Positions 14,201-24,596 of a DNA stretch of 64,000 nt are shown piece after piece. The stretch covers positions 3,224,001 through 3,288,000 of the forward strand of contig OX393579.1 in the NCBI GenBank assembly GCA_947652605.1, in the 5' to 3' direction. This DNA is from Elmis aenea (lineage: Eukaryota > Arthropoda > Insecta > Coleoptera > Elmidae). A model generated the notes under the pieces. The model worked only from the letters and a program-made list of their open reading frames with translations. It did not search any database and was not told where the DNA came from. The translations under genes were made by a program, and so were the position numbers. Numbering within the stretch: the stretch's first letter is position 1; each line of letters opens with the position of its first letter.

Positions 14201-17200
14201 AAGTTTTGAAATTTGCAGGGGTGCTTCACTAGGGTTGTACTGACTTGCACGCTACATCAAAAAAGTTAACACATGCGTAGGACATGCGTATTTAATATTT
14301 AAAAATTATTGCGTTTTTTGTAAAAATATTTAAAGTGTTATGACATTTTTATTAGTCATTCCTAATGTTTGAAATTTGCCTTAGAGGTCCAATAGGATTG
14401 TACTCGGATGTAGGTGTCATAAAAAAAATTTAGAAGTGCGTAGGACATGCGTAATTAATTTTTTAATAATTGCTGTACCTTTAGCGAATTATGCAAATCG
14501 CTCTAAAATGTTTATTAGTCAGTCCTAAGTTTTAAAATTTGCAGGAGTGCTTCACTAGGGTTGTACTGACATGCACGCTACATCAAAAAAGTTTACTCGT
14601 GCGTAGGACATGCGTAATTAATGTTTCAAAATTATTGCGTTTTTGATAATAATATTTAAAGTGTTATAACATTTTTATTGGTCAATCCTAATGTTTGAAA
14701 TTTGCCTTAGAGGTCCAATAGGATTGTACTCGGATGTAGGTGTCATAAAAAAAATTTAGAAGTGCGTAGGACATGCGTAATTAATTTTTTAATAATTGCT
14801 GTACCTTTAGCGAATTATGCAAATCGCTCTAAAATGTTTATTAGTCAGTCCTAAGTTTTGAAATTTGCAAGAGTGCTTCACTAGGGTTGTACTGACATGC
14901 ACGCTACATCAAAAAAGTTTACTCGTGCGTAGGACATGCGTAATTAATGTTTCAAAATTATTGCGTTTTTGATAAAAATATTTAAAGTGTTACAACATTT
15001 TTATTAGTCATTCCTAATGTTTGAAATTTGCCTTAGAGGTCCAATAGGATTGTACTCGGATGTAGGTGTCATAAAAAAAATTTAGAAGTGCGTAGGACAT
15101 GCGTAATTAATTTTTTAATAATTGCTGTACCTTTAGCGAATTATGCAAATCGCTCTAAAATGTTTATTAGTCAGTCCTAAGTTTTGAAATTTGCAGGGGT
15201 GCTTCACTAGGGTTGTACTGACTTGCACGCTACATCAAAAAAGTTAACATGCGTAGGACATGCGTATTTAATATTTAAAAATTATTGCGGTTTTGATAAA
15301 AATATTTAAAGTGTTATAACATTTTTATTAGTCATTCCTAACGTTTGAAATTTGCCTTAGAGGTCCAATAGGATTGTACTCGTATGTAGGTGTCATCAAA
15401 AAAAATTTGAAATGCGTAGGACATGCGTAATTAATTTTTTAATAATTGCTGTACCTTTAGCGAATTATGCAAATCGCTCTAAAATGTTTATTAGTCAGTC
15501 CTAAGTTTTGAAATTTGCAGGAGTGCTTTACTAGGGTTGTACTGACATGCACGCTACATCAAAAAAGTTTACTCGTGCGTAGGACATGCGTAATTAATGT
15601 TTCAAAATTATTGCGTTTTTGATGAAAATATTTAAAGTGTTATAACATTTTTATTAGTCATTCCTAATGTTTGAAATTTGCCTTAGAGGTCCAATAGGAT
15701 TGTACTCGGATGTAGGTGTCATAAAAAAAATTTAGAAGTGCGTAGGACATGCGTAATTAATTTTTTAATAATTGCTGTACCTTTAGCGAATTATGCAAAT
15801 CGCTCTAAAATGTTTATTAGTCAGTCCTAAGTTTTGAAATTTGCAAGAGTGCTTCACTAGGGTTGTACTGAGATGCACGCTACATCAAAAAAGTTTACAC
15901 ATGCGTAGGACATGCGTAATTAATATTTCAAAATTATTGCGTTTTTGATAAAAATATTTAAAGTGTTATAACATTTTTATTAGTCATTCCTAATGTTTGA
16001 AATTTGCCTTAGAGGTCCAATAGGATTGTACTCGGATGTAGGTGTCATAAAAAAATTTAGAAGTGCGTAGGACATGCGTAATTAATTTTTTAATAATTGC
16101 TGTACCTTTAGCGAATTATGCAAATCGCTCTAAAATGTTTATTAGTCAGTCCTAAGTTTTGAAATTTGCAGGAGTGCTTCACTAGGGTTGTACTGACATG
16201 CACGCTACATCAAAAAAGTTTACTCATGCGTAATTAATGTTTCAAAATTATTGCGTTTTTGATAAAAATATTTAAAGTGTTATAACATTTTTATTAGTCA
16301 TTCCTAATGTTTGAAATTTGCCTTAGAGGTCCAATAGGATTGTACTCGGATGTAGGTGTCATAAAAAAAATTTAGAAGTGCGTAGGACATGCGTAATTAA
16401 TTTTTTAATAATTGCTGTACCTTTAGCGAATTATGCAAATCGCTCTAAAATGTTTATTAGTCAGTCCTAAGTTTTGAAATTTGCAGGGGTGCTTCACTAG
16501 GGTTGTACTGACATGCACGCTACATCAAAAAAGTTAACACATGCGTATTTAATATTTAAAAATTATTGCGTTTTTTGTAAAAATATTTAAAGTGTTATAA
16601 CATTTTTATTAGTCATTCCTAATGTTTGAAATTTGCCTTAGAGGTCCAATAGGATTGTACTCGGATGTAGGTGTCATAAAAAAAATTGTAGAAGTGCGTA
16701 GGACATGCGTAATTAATTTTTTAATAATTGCTGTACCTTTAGCGAATTATGCAAATCGCTCTAAAATGTTTATTAGTCAGTCCTAAGTTTTGAAATTTGC
16801 AGGAGTGCTTCACTAGGGTTGTACTGACATGCACGCTACATCAAAAAAGTTTACTCGTGCGTAGGACATGCGTAATTAATGTTTCAAAATTATTGCGTTT
16901 TTGATAAAAATATTTAAAGTGTTATAACATTTTTATTTGTCATTCCTTATGTTTGAAATTTGCCTTAGAGGTCCAATAGGATTGTACTCGGATGTAGGTG
17001 TCATAAAAAAAAATTAGAAGTGCGTAGGACATGCGTAATTAATTTTTTAATAATTGCTGTACCTTTAGCGAATTATGCAAATCGCTCTAAAATGTTTATT
17101 AGTCAGTCCTAAGTTTTGAAATTTGCAGGGGTGCTTCACTAGGGTTGTACTGACATGCACGCTACATCAAAAAAGTTAACACATGCGTATTTAATATTTA

Positions 17201-17522
17201 AAAATTATTGCGTTTTTTGTAAAAATATTTAAAGTGTTATAACATTTTTATTAGTCATTCCTAATGTTTGAAATTTGCCTTAGAGGTCCAATAGGATTGT
17301 ACTCGGATGTAGGTGTCATAAAAAAAATTTAGAAGTGCGTAGGACATGCGTAATTAATTTTTTAATAATTGCTGTACCTTTAGCGAATTATGCAAATCGC
17401 TCTAAAATGTTTATTAGTCAGTCCTAAGTTTTGAAATTTGCCTTAGAGGTCCAATAGGATTGTACTCGTATGTAGGTGTCATAAAAAAAAAATTTGAAGT
17501 GCGTAGGACATGCGTAATTAAT
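5217..17522. repeat. Satellite DNA array, 326 bp unit (2 x 163 bp), about 38 units
   Basis: The landmark gcgaattatgcaaatcg recurs at 5,360, 5,685, 6,011, 6,337, 6,663 and 6,989, then onward, with a steady 326-base period. The unit is a dimer: the shared segment ttattagtca(g/t)tcctaa recurs every 163 bases, and both halves contain gcgtaggacatgcgta. Half-units are diverged from each other, while whole units are nearly identical along the array, so the dimer is the amplified unit. The first unit is shorter and 16.2-17.5 kb holds deletion variants, as expected at array edges. Every unit carries the octamer ATGCAAAT. No reading frame is maintained. The array could be pericentromeric-type or euchromatic satellite; the window cannot say which. 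Confidence 0.95.
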
Positions 17523-17523
17523 G

Positions 17524-18165
17524 TTGTATGTAGGTTTGGCTTGCACCCGGGCACGGTCTACTACTACACAGGTTGGGAAACTCCCATATAAAACCGACTG
17601 AGGTCGGTAGGTAACTAGTTCCGTAAATTATCCCACAGAGGCGATAAGTCTAAGAACCATTCGCCATAAATGATCACTAGATGGCGATACGTCTAAGAAC
17701 CGGTTCGTGCACAAGATTTTGACATAATCAGCGAGATTTATAAGCTTTCGCGCTTTCGCTTAAAAAATTCGAATTTAATCAATCAGATAATGTATATAAA
17801 AATGTTTTAATTGAATTTTTAAGTCAGGTTTGTTTAAAATAGGTTCTTAAACTTAATCGCCATCTAACGGATTTTTATGGCGAATGGTTCTTAGACTAAT
17901 CGCCGTCTAGCGGAAATTTATGTCGAAAAGTTCCAGATTTTTTGACAGGCTTCCTAACCTGTGTAGTAGACCGTGCACCCGGGCTCTATTGTAGGTTTGG
18001 TTTGCAGCCGGGCCCTATTGTAGGTTTGGTTTGTAGCCGGGCTCTATTGTAGGTTTGGTTTGCAGCTGGGCTCTATTGTAGGCTTGGTTTGCAGCCGTGC
18101 TCTATTGTAGGTTTGGTTTGCACCCGGGCTCTATTGTAGGGTTGATTTGCACCCGAGCTCTAAAG
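17524..18165. repeat. 29 bp minisatellite interrupted by a MITE
   Basis: About seven to eight copies of a 29-base unit (gtaggtttggtttgcagc, then cgggctctatt) abut the end of the satellite. The first copy is split by the element at 17,552-17,975. Units differ by a few substitutions. Confidence 0.85.
17544..17983. mobile_element. 424 bp MITE (17,552-17,975) with 8 bp target duplication CACCCGGG
   Basis: The terminal repeats start cacggtctactac and end gtagtagaccgtg. The left arm has an extra tac. They are flanked on both sides by a perfect cacccggg, which is part of the host minisatellite unit. Subterminal inverted segments (ggcgataagtctaagaacc versus its complement near 17,890) add structure. 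There is no reading frame. An eight-base duplication is typical of hAT or P superfamily elements; the tips are not a classic hAT CAG-type end, so the family is open. Confidence 0.85.
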
Positions 18166-18201
18166 CATGTAGGAATATTTGTACAATATATTTTGTTACA
18201 G

Positions 18202-18278
18202 ATTGCTTGTGAAATCGCCCAACAATAATTGAAGAATCAACTGCCTGCACAAGACCATCAATCAGGAGAATCAACTAG
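18202..18278 (+). other. Exon-like block (non-coding candidate)
   Basis: Preceded by tatattttgttacag and followed by gtagct. The 77-base block is less AT-rich than its surroundings. It is in the same orientation as the blocks at 1,381 and 4,799. Stops are present in all frames or nearly so. This is speculative. Confidence 0.25.
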
Positions 18279-18393
18279 GTAGCTTATAACAATGTAAAAT
18301 AAAATAATACAACTGTAGATATATTTGAATTGTTTATTAAAATGTAATCGTAATTGTACATTAAAGAATATAACAATACAGTAATTTTTATTA

Positions 18394-18890
18394 ATTAAGA
18401 CACTAACGTAGGAGAAGATAATAGTAAATTAAGACACTAACCTAGGAGAAGATAATAGTAAATTAAGACACTTAAGTAGGAGAAGATAATAGTAAATTAA
18501 GACACTTAAGTAGGAGAAGATAATAGTAAATTAAGACACTTAAGTAGGAGAAGATAATAGTAAATTAAGACACTTAAGTAGGAGAAGATAATAGTAAATT
18601 AAGACACTTAAGTAGGAGAAGATAATAGTAAATTAAGACACTTAAGTAGGAGAAGATAATAGTAAATTAAGACACTTAAGTAGGAGAAGATAATAGTAAA
18701 TTAAGACACTTAAGTAGGAGAAGATAATAGTAAATTAAGACACTTAAGTAGGAGAAGATAATAGTAAATTAAGACACTTAAGTAGGAGAAGATAATAGTA
18801 AATTAAGACACTACAGTGGGAGAAAATTGATTGCAGATCAAGACACTACAGTGGGAGAAGATTGATTGCAGATCAAGACACTACAGTGGG
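18394..18890. repeat. 34 bp minisatellite, about 14 copies
   Basis: The unit reads attaagacacttaagtagg followed by agaagataatagtaa. The inner copies are almost identical. The last three copies (from about 18,810) have shifted to 'gacactacagtgggagaa' with a different spacer (ttgattgcagatca), a diverged array edge. Confidence 0.9.
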
Positions 18891-19850
18891 AGAAGAAACG
18901 ACAGCCCCTGGTCCAGACGCACAAGGGCCCTGTTTATCGCAGCTTGCAAGTCCGTAGCCTTGCCAGTTTTGAAAACCAGGGCCCAGGTGCACTAACAGTG
19001 CCTGTCCACGTGAGAGTGAACTACTTCCGTAGCAGCGTCGCCAAGGATACAGCCAATCACGCGAGTTACTCTCGGGGGCTGTATCCCTGGCGACGCTGCA
19101 GTTTACTCTCATGTGGACAGGCACTTTCGCAACGGGGGTCGGGTGCAGTCTGACTACACACACATTTAGGTGCATTGTTGAATAAGAAAGATGCATTCAA
19201 AACAAGAAAGCAACTATCCACCTGAGGTGCGATCAAGTCTACATTCAAGCAAGAGAACAGCCCGGTTGCATGAGCGTTCCAGCATACATAGAGTAAAAGA
19301 GACCTCGGTCTACAAGGACCTCGGAAACCACCAATATCAAGTCATGGCGCCTCTATGTAAGTGCACGTCATACAGATGAACAGTGCCCCCTTGTCCACCA
19401 ATTAAGGTGAATATTGAAGTAAGTCTGACCACACACACATTTAGGTGCATTGTTGAGCACATTCGTAACACAAGAAAGCAACTATTCACCCGAGGTGCGA
19501 TCAAGTCTACATTCAAGCAACCACCAATTAAGGTGCTTATTGAAGTAAGTCTGACCACACACACAAAGGTGCATTGTTGAACACATTCATAAAACAAGAA
19601 AGGAAGGTGCGATCAAGTCTACATTCAAGCAAGAGGACAGCCCGGTTGCATGAGCGTTCCAGCATACATAGAGTATAAGAGACCTCGGTGTACAAGGACC
19701 TCGGAAACCACCAATATCAAGTCATGGCGCCTCTATGTAAGTGCACGTCATACGGATGAACAGTGCCCCCTTGTCCACCAATTAAGGTGAATATTGAAGT
19801 AAGTCTGACCACACGTGCATTGATACCCAAGAAAATTTAAAATGTAAGGA
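18890..19850. repeat. GC-richer region with internal direct duplication
   Basis: A segment at about 19,225-19,439 (gtgcgatcaagtctacatt through gtaagtctgaccacac) is repeated almost exactly at about 19,606-19,815. Intermediate partial copies of 'aagtctgaccacacaca' and 'ggtgcattgttga' occur at 19,425-19,580. No conserved reading frame was recognised. Composition and repetition mark it off from the AT-rich flanks. It may be another minisatellite-like expansion or part of a transcribed non-coding unit. Confidence 0.7.
18995..19130. other. Long GC-rich hairpin (about 55 bp arms)
   Basis: The left arm runs from cagtgcctgtccacgtgaga to cgccaaggatacagcc. After a loop of about 22 bases, the right arm (ggctgtatccctggcg to catgtggacaggcac) is its imperfect complement. 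Open frames seen on both strands here reflect the palindrome rather than a gene. Confidence 0.7.
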
Positions 19851-20009
19851 AGATACAGTCCATGCATAAGAATAGTAGCAGTAATAGGCACAAGAACAGT
19901 AATTAAAAATAATTCACCACACTACGAGTCGCTGCTCCGGGGATCTTCCAGATGATGTCTTGATAGAGATTCTGAAACAATCGTAAAAAATAAATATTAA
20001 ATTATTGAT

Positions 20010-20165
20010 TTTAGCTATGAGGCATGCTTAAATTTTTTTAAAGGCAATTGAATTGTCTAACAGAAAACGTAGAAATATACAGAATGTTGCATGTCGGTTC
20101 TCGAAAACTAAACACCCTGTATATTAAAAAATAGTGCGTTTATGCAGCTTGTGATGCCAAAAAAT
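20010..20165 (+). repeat. Diverged single copy of the 318 bp repeat family
   Basis: It shares 'gcatgtcggttctcgaaaa', the tatacag.atgttg / aacaccctgtatat pair and the gatgcc landmark with the tandem array at 3.3-4.5 kb, in the same orientation. It therefore brackets the satellite on the other side. Confidence 0.6.
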
Positions 20166-20283
20166 AAAACGAGAATCTTAAGCAAAAACCAATGTGACAC
20201 CTACAATGACACATCGGGAAGGTGGAACAGGCAGTTCGCTTAAAAATTCAACAGCATTGGTTAAAAAACAATATAAAAATTAC

Positions 20284-20441
20284 CTTCAATGTTATTAGCA
20301 AAAAAGCTTTTCCTCGCTGGACCACGACTGGTGTAGTACATGTTCGTTAAATGATGGTACGAGTTCCAAAACATTCCCTGAAGATTTCTGAGCGGACGAC
20401 CACGACGAAATGCGTTGAATTCCGACACGTCTGAAGTATGT
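20284..20441 (-). other. Exon-like block B, copy 1 (non-coding candidate)
   Basis: On the minus strand it has an acceptor ending ttgttttcacag and a donor gtaatt. It is a clear homologue of 22,432-22,601. Translation of the two copies diverges by frameshifts and stops (one copy shifts and stops mid-block), so the conserved feature is the exon boundary, not a protein. It lies about 760 bases downstream of the block A copy at 21,203-21,271, in the same A then B order as the other unit. Confidence 0.45.
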
Positions 20442-20672
20442 CTGTGAAAACAATATACATTGGAAATAAATAATCATACACTTCAAGTTTAACTTTTAAA
20501 ATTAATAAGTTATTATTACAATAAGCGAAGGCAGCTTAAGATAAAACGACCTGCCTCATTCATACAACTGTTTTACTGCAAACATTCAATAAATACTTGC
20601 AAGATGATCACAAGAAATATTAAAGTTTTGAGGTTAAAATAGTAGTTTAAAATAGTACTGGCCGTGATCGTC

Positions 20673-20765
20673 AATGAGCGAGGCGGCACATCCACTAACA
20701 TGTAAAATCAAAGAGTTAAAATTATTTAATTCATTGTGTAATTGTAATGTGCCGCCTCGTTCATT
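20673..20765. other. CpG-rich hairpin, right copy 1
   Basis: aatgagcgaggcggcacat (20,673-20,691) pairs with atgtgccgcctcgttcatt (20,747-20,765). It lies between exon-like blocks A and B of a minus-strand repeat unit. Confidence 0.7.
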
Positions 20766-21202
20766 TTTTGATCAATACTAAGTTGCTGTAACATGGGTTG
20801 CCTACATCTCACGCGCTTTATCACCTTTAAAGAGTTAATTTGATTTTTTACTTTTAAATTGTGCATTAAAACTTCAAAACTGATCAACTGTGATGCAAGT
20901 GAACTTTTTTAATTGTGTTAAGCTAATAGAAAACATTAACAAATTCAAAAAACAGTCCAACACGTAGAAATTTCCATGAAAAATTGTAAATTATAAAGTA
21001 TAGACTAAAATCATTGCACTTTTGTAAGGAAGCATGCAAAAAATATTAAATCTACGAGTATATGTTCTTTACAAACTAAATTTAATAACAATTATTTATT
21101 CTCAGATTGTTCAAATTATTAATTAATTGTTTTTATAAGAAATGAGCAAAGTGCAAAGGTTATAGTCTATTTTTTAAACTAAAACAAATTTAAATCACTC
21201 AC

Positions 21203-21271
21203 CCTTTTGGTTTTTCACAAGAAGACTCCATGACATCCTGTCGTCATTCCCTCATTTTCATCGAAAAATAT
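21203..21271 (-). other. Exon-like block A, copy 2 (non-coding candidate)
   Basis: Minus-strand copy of the block at 1,381-1,448, with acceptor ttgttacag and donor gtgagt retained. It contains gatgaaaatgagggaatga. Frame is not conserved among copies. Confidence 0.45.
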
Positions 21272-21866
21272 CTGTAACAACAATACTTTATTAATAACAA
21301 TTAAGTGTACTTGATTTTATTAAAAAAATGTATCGCATTAATAGATCGGGAGATAAATTGTAACAATTACCAAGGGATTAATTTACTTATTTCCACCTAC
21401 AAAGTGCACACAAAAATAAACAACGAGAGACTTGGGGATTTAGAGTAGGAAGATCGTCTGCAGACAACAACTTTAAATTAAAACCATTTAGCACATCACT
21501 TTAAAAAAAGCTTTCAGTTAATTGAACAGGACGAAGCTTTGGCAGATAATAAATTTAAGAAACAACCGATACATTAAATACCAGTAGAACTCACAACATA
21601 GACCTTCCAGACTAGGATGTAACACATACATTGACCAAGAAGAGTGAAGTGAACTCCGAAAAAAAATCTGTCACGACAACACACGATAGGGAAGAAAACT
21701 TACAAACAGCTGTACATGAATTGCAAAAAGTTGCCCAGTAATATAAGATCCAAAATAATAACTCACGGACAAACGAACATCACATTTTTGCTATCTATGA
21801 ACAGACATCAGCTACGAGAAGGATAAGACGTAGAATTAAAATTACATCGATTTGATTACACGTTGT

Positions 21867-22057
21867 GTGGTGACTAGGAGTGGGTGATATATCGATATAT
21901 ACGAAATATCGGATATCGGAATATCGATATATCAATATTTTAAAGGCGAGAAGCTTTTTTTTTTTAAATGTCACCAGTCCCTTTTTTCACTTTTTTAGCT
22001 TCGCGCCACTTTTATATCGATATCGAAATTTGGATATCGCCCACCCCTAGTGGTGAC
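21867..22057. mobile_element. 175 bp hAT-type MITE (21,875-22,049) with 8 bp TSD GTGGTGAC
   Basis: The left tip is taggagtgggtgatat and the right tip atatcgcccacccta-like (accccta). A perfect gtggtgac flanks both sides. The interior is dominated by 'atatcgatat' motifs that extend the inverted repeat. Size, terminal repeat and eight-base duplication fit a non-autonomous hAT element. Confidence 0.85.
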
Positions 22058-22431
22058 AATATAAATCGAACGCTTAACAACAAGAATAAAATTTTATTAA
22101 ACAATGGTCACACCTATGTTGATGAATGGCAGAGAAACTTCGATTTTCACACGTTCAGACATGTAAAGCACACAAACAGCAGAAATGCGAAAGAAGAATA
22201 AAAGAATTGTCACATAGACCAACTAAGAAAGCAAGTTATGGGAGAAGGTCTAGAAATGTATGATCTCGGAGACAAAATAAAGAAAACAACAGAGATTAAC
22301 AAAAAATAATAAGAGAATATAAGCAGAAACCACTGATACGTATCGGGAAGGCGGAACAGGCAGTTGGCTTAAACCATGAAATAAAGAAGGCAATTGGCTT
22401 AGAAATTCTTAAAAAACAACATACAAATTAC

Positions 22432-22601
22432 CTTTAATATTCATTAGAGAAAAAGCTTCTTCCTCTCTGAACCACGACTGGTAGTACATGTTCGTTAAAT
22501 TACGGTACAAGTTCCAAATCATTCACTGAAAATTTCTGAGCAGACGACTGATGGGACAACGACGACGAAATGCGTTGAATTCCGACACGCCTGAAGTATG
22601 T
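22432..22601 (-). other. Exon-like block B, copy 2 (non-coding candidate)
   Basis: Homologue of 20,284-20,441 with acceptor ttgttttcag and donor gtaatt. A 12-base insertion and stops relative to the other copy argue against coding. Confidence 0.45.
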
Positions 22602-22845
22602 CTGAAAACAATATACATTAGAAATAAATAATTATACATTTCAACTTCAACTTTTAAAATTAATAAGTGAAGGCAGCTTAAGATAAAACGACATAAAAAG
22701 TGACCTGCCTCACTCATACAACTGATTTACGGCAAATATTATAACATTCAACCACACAGATGTTGAAAAAATACTCTCACAAAATCATATATTTTCACAA
22801 GAAACTTCAAAGTTTTGAGGTTAAATAGTATTGGTCGTGATCGTC

Positions 22846-22938
22846 AATGAGCGAGGCGGCACATCCAATAACACGTAAAAACAATGAGTTAACATTACTT
22901 CATCAATTGTGTAATTTTAATGTGCCGCCTCGTTCATT
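22846..22938. other. CpG-rich hairpin, right copy 2
   Basis: aatgagcgaggcggcacat (22,846-22,864) pairs with atgtgccgcctcgttcatt (22,920-22,938). Same placement between blocks A and B as the copy at 20.7 kb. Confidence 0.7.
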
Positions 22939-23338
22939 TGTTGATCAACACTAAGTTGCTGTAACTTAGGTTGCCTAAATCTTAGGCGCTTTATCACCTT
23001 TAACGTTAATTTGATTTTTGAACTTAAAATTGTGTATTTAAACTTCAAAACTGATTAACTGTGATGCAAGTGAACTTTTTTAATTGTTTTAAGCTAATAC
23101 AAAACATTAACAATTTCAAAAAACAGCCCAACACGTAGAAATTTCCATGAAAAATTGTAAATTATAAAGTATAGACTAAAATCATTGCACTTTTGTAAGG
23201 AAGCAATCCAAAAAATATTAAATCTACGAGCATTTGTTAATTACAAACTAAATTTAATAACAATTATTTACTCTCAGACAGTTTTATAAGAAATGGATAA
23301 AGTACAAGGACTTTAGTCTATGAATTTAAACCACTCAC

Positions 23339-23401
23339 CCTTTTTTTCACAAGAAGGCTCCATGATTTCCTGTTGTCATTCCCTCATTTTCATCGAAATA
23401 T
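23339..23401 (-). other. Exon-like block A, copy 3 (non-coding candidate)
   Basis: Minus-strand block with acceptor attgttgttgcag and donor gtgagt. It is shorter than the other two copies. The core gatgaaaatgagggaatga is shared. Confidence 0.45.
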
Positions 23402-24172
23402 CTGCAACAACAATATTTTATTAATAACAATAGTTAATAGGGTACCTGATTTTAGGGAAAACAAAACTCGTTTCACCTCAGGAGTATAGCGAACAATAAA
23501 TAATTGAACGATACCTAAACATTTAACAAAACTTGTCGACAAAGTATGAAAAATTTGTTCAGAAATCATCAAACAATTATTACAATTAATAATAATTGCT
23601 ATTTTAAATGAGGGATTTCTTTAGAGACACTTAGGCAATTCCAAAACTCTGGTCTCATTGACGATAGATCGAAACTGGCCTAGCATTTCTACAAGAAATC
23701 ATTCATCCAAACTCAGTGCTATTTTTATAATTATTTATATTGAACAATGACTAAAACCTTGCTTAGATGCCACCCAAAATTTCCTCCTAGGAAACCACCA
23801 ACAAAATTATAAAATTACAGAATCAAAGGGGGAAAAAAAAAATTTTAATGTCTTAAGAAGAATTCGAACCATGCCGTTGTCCGAGCAAGCACAGCACTAC
23901 ACGATGATGCTTGACATGTAGATAAAACTGCAGCATCCAGTCATCAGGTCCAACAGTGACCAGATCCTCAAAGGACAACCTGCAATTAAAACGGCACTAA
24001 TAAATTACATCCTTTTTAACCCTAAACATGAGTGAAAAGATTGACAGATGTTAAAAGGATTAAAAACGATTAAGGAACATCCTCTTTTATTTCTAAAAAA
24101 TTGCAAATAAAAGCTACTCTAAATTACACTTAGGACACCGACTAATTTTTAAACTAGATAACAACTTTTTAT

Positions 24173-24282
24173 TAGAGGTGGACGATACATTGATATCGAC
24201 AACATAAGCCACCAGTTTTTTCAGTAGTTTTATGATACAACATTCACAGCCGATGATATAATTTCAATATCGTCCACCCCTA
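24173..24282. mobile_element. Degenerate 110 bp hAT-type MITE
   Basis: Tips tagaggtggacgatac and atatcgtccacccta-like (accccta) match the family at 21,875-22,049. No matching eight-base flank is left, so the copy is older or rearranged. Confidence 0.6.
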
Positions 24283-24324
24283 CTGTTAAAAAACCATTCG
24301 CTTCAAAAACGATGTTAAAATTAC

Positions 24325-24596
24325 CTTTAATGTTCCATTAGCAAGAACACTCTCCGAACTACGACTGAAGATAATAAAGATAACACCCAGAGTTAATTTT
24401 AGTAAGAGTTCTAAAGCATTCCCTGGCTGATGGACGATTTCGACAATCTCTGGACATGAATTCCACAACATCTTGAAGTATATATGAGGAAACAACAAGC
24501 AACAGTTCCAAATCAATCGCTGAAGATTTTTGGCTGGATGCAGATGGTTGATAGACGACATCGACGTACGCAGCTCTGTACGTTGAATTTCAATAT
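24325..24596 (-). other. Exon-like block B, distant copy 3 (non-coding candidate)
   Basis: Minus strand, acceptor tgtttttacag, donor gtaatt, 272 bases. It keeps the 'attcaacg' start and the 'ttaaag|gtaatt' end of the other B blocks but is longer. An open frame covers it (109 codons, 24,286-24,615) but matches no family I recognise, and the shorter copies do not keep it open. Confidence 0.35.

Noticed and set aside
5217..17522. Regular spacing suggested a CRISPR-like array
   Set aside because: Period is 326 bp with no unique spacers; the whole unit is conserved. This is satellite DNA in a eukaryote.
18866..19196. Overlapping open frames of 95 and 107 codons on both strands
   Set aside because: They coincide with a long palindrome, so both strands read the same arms; no family resemblance.
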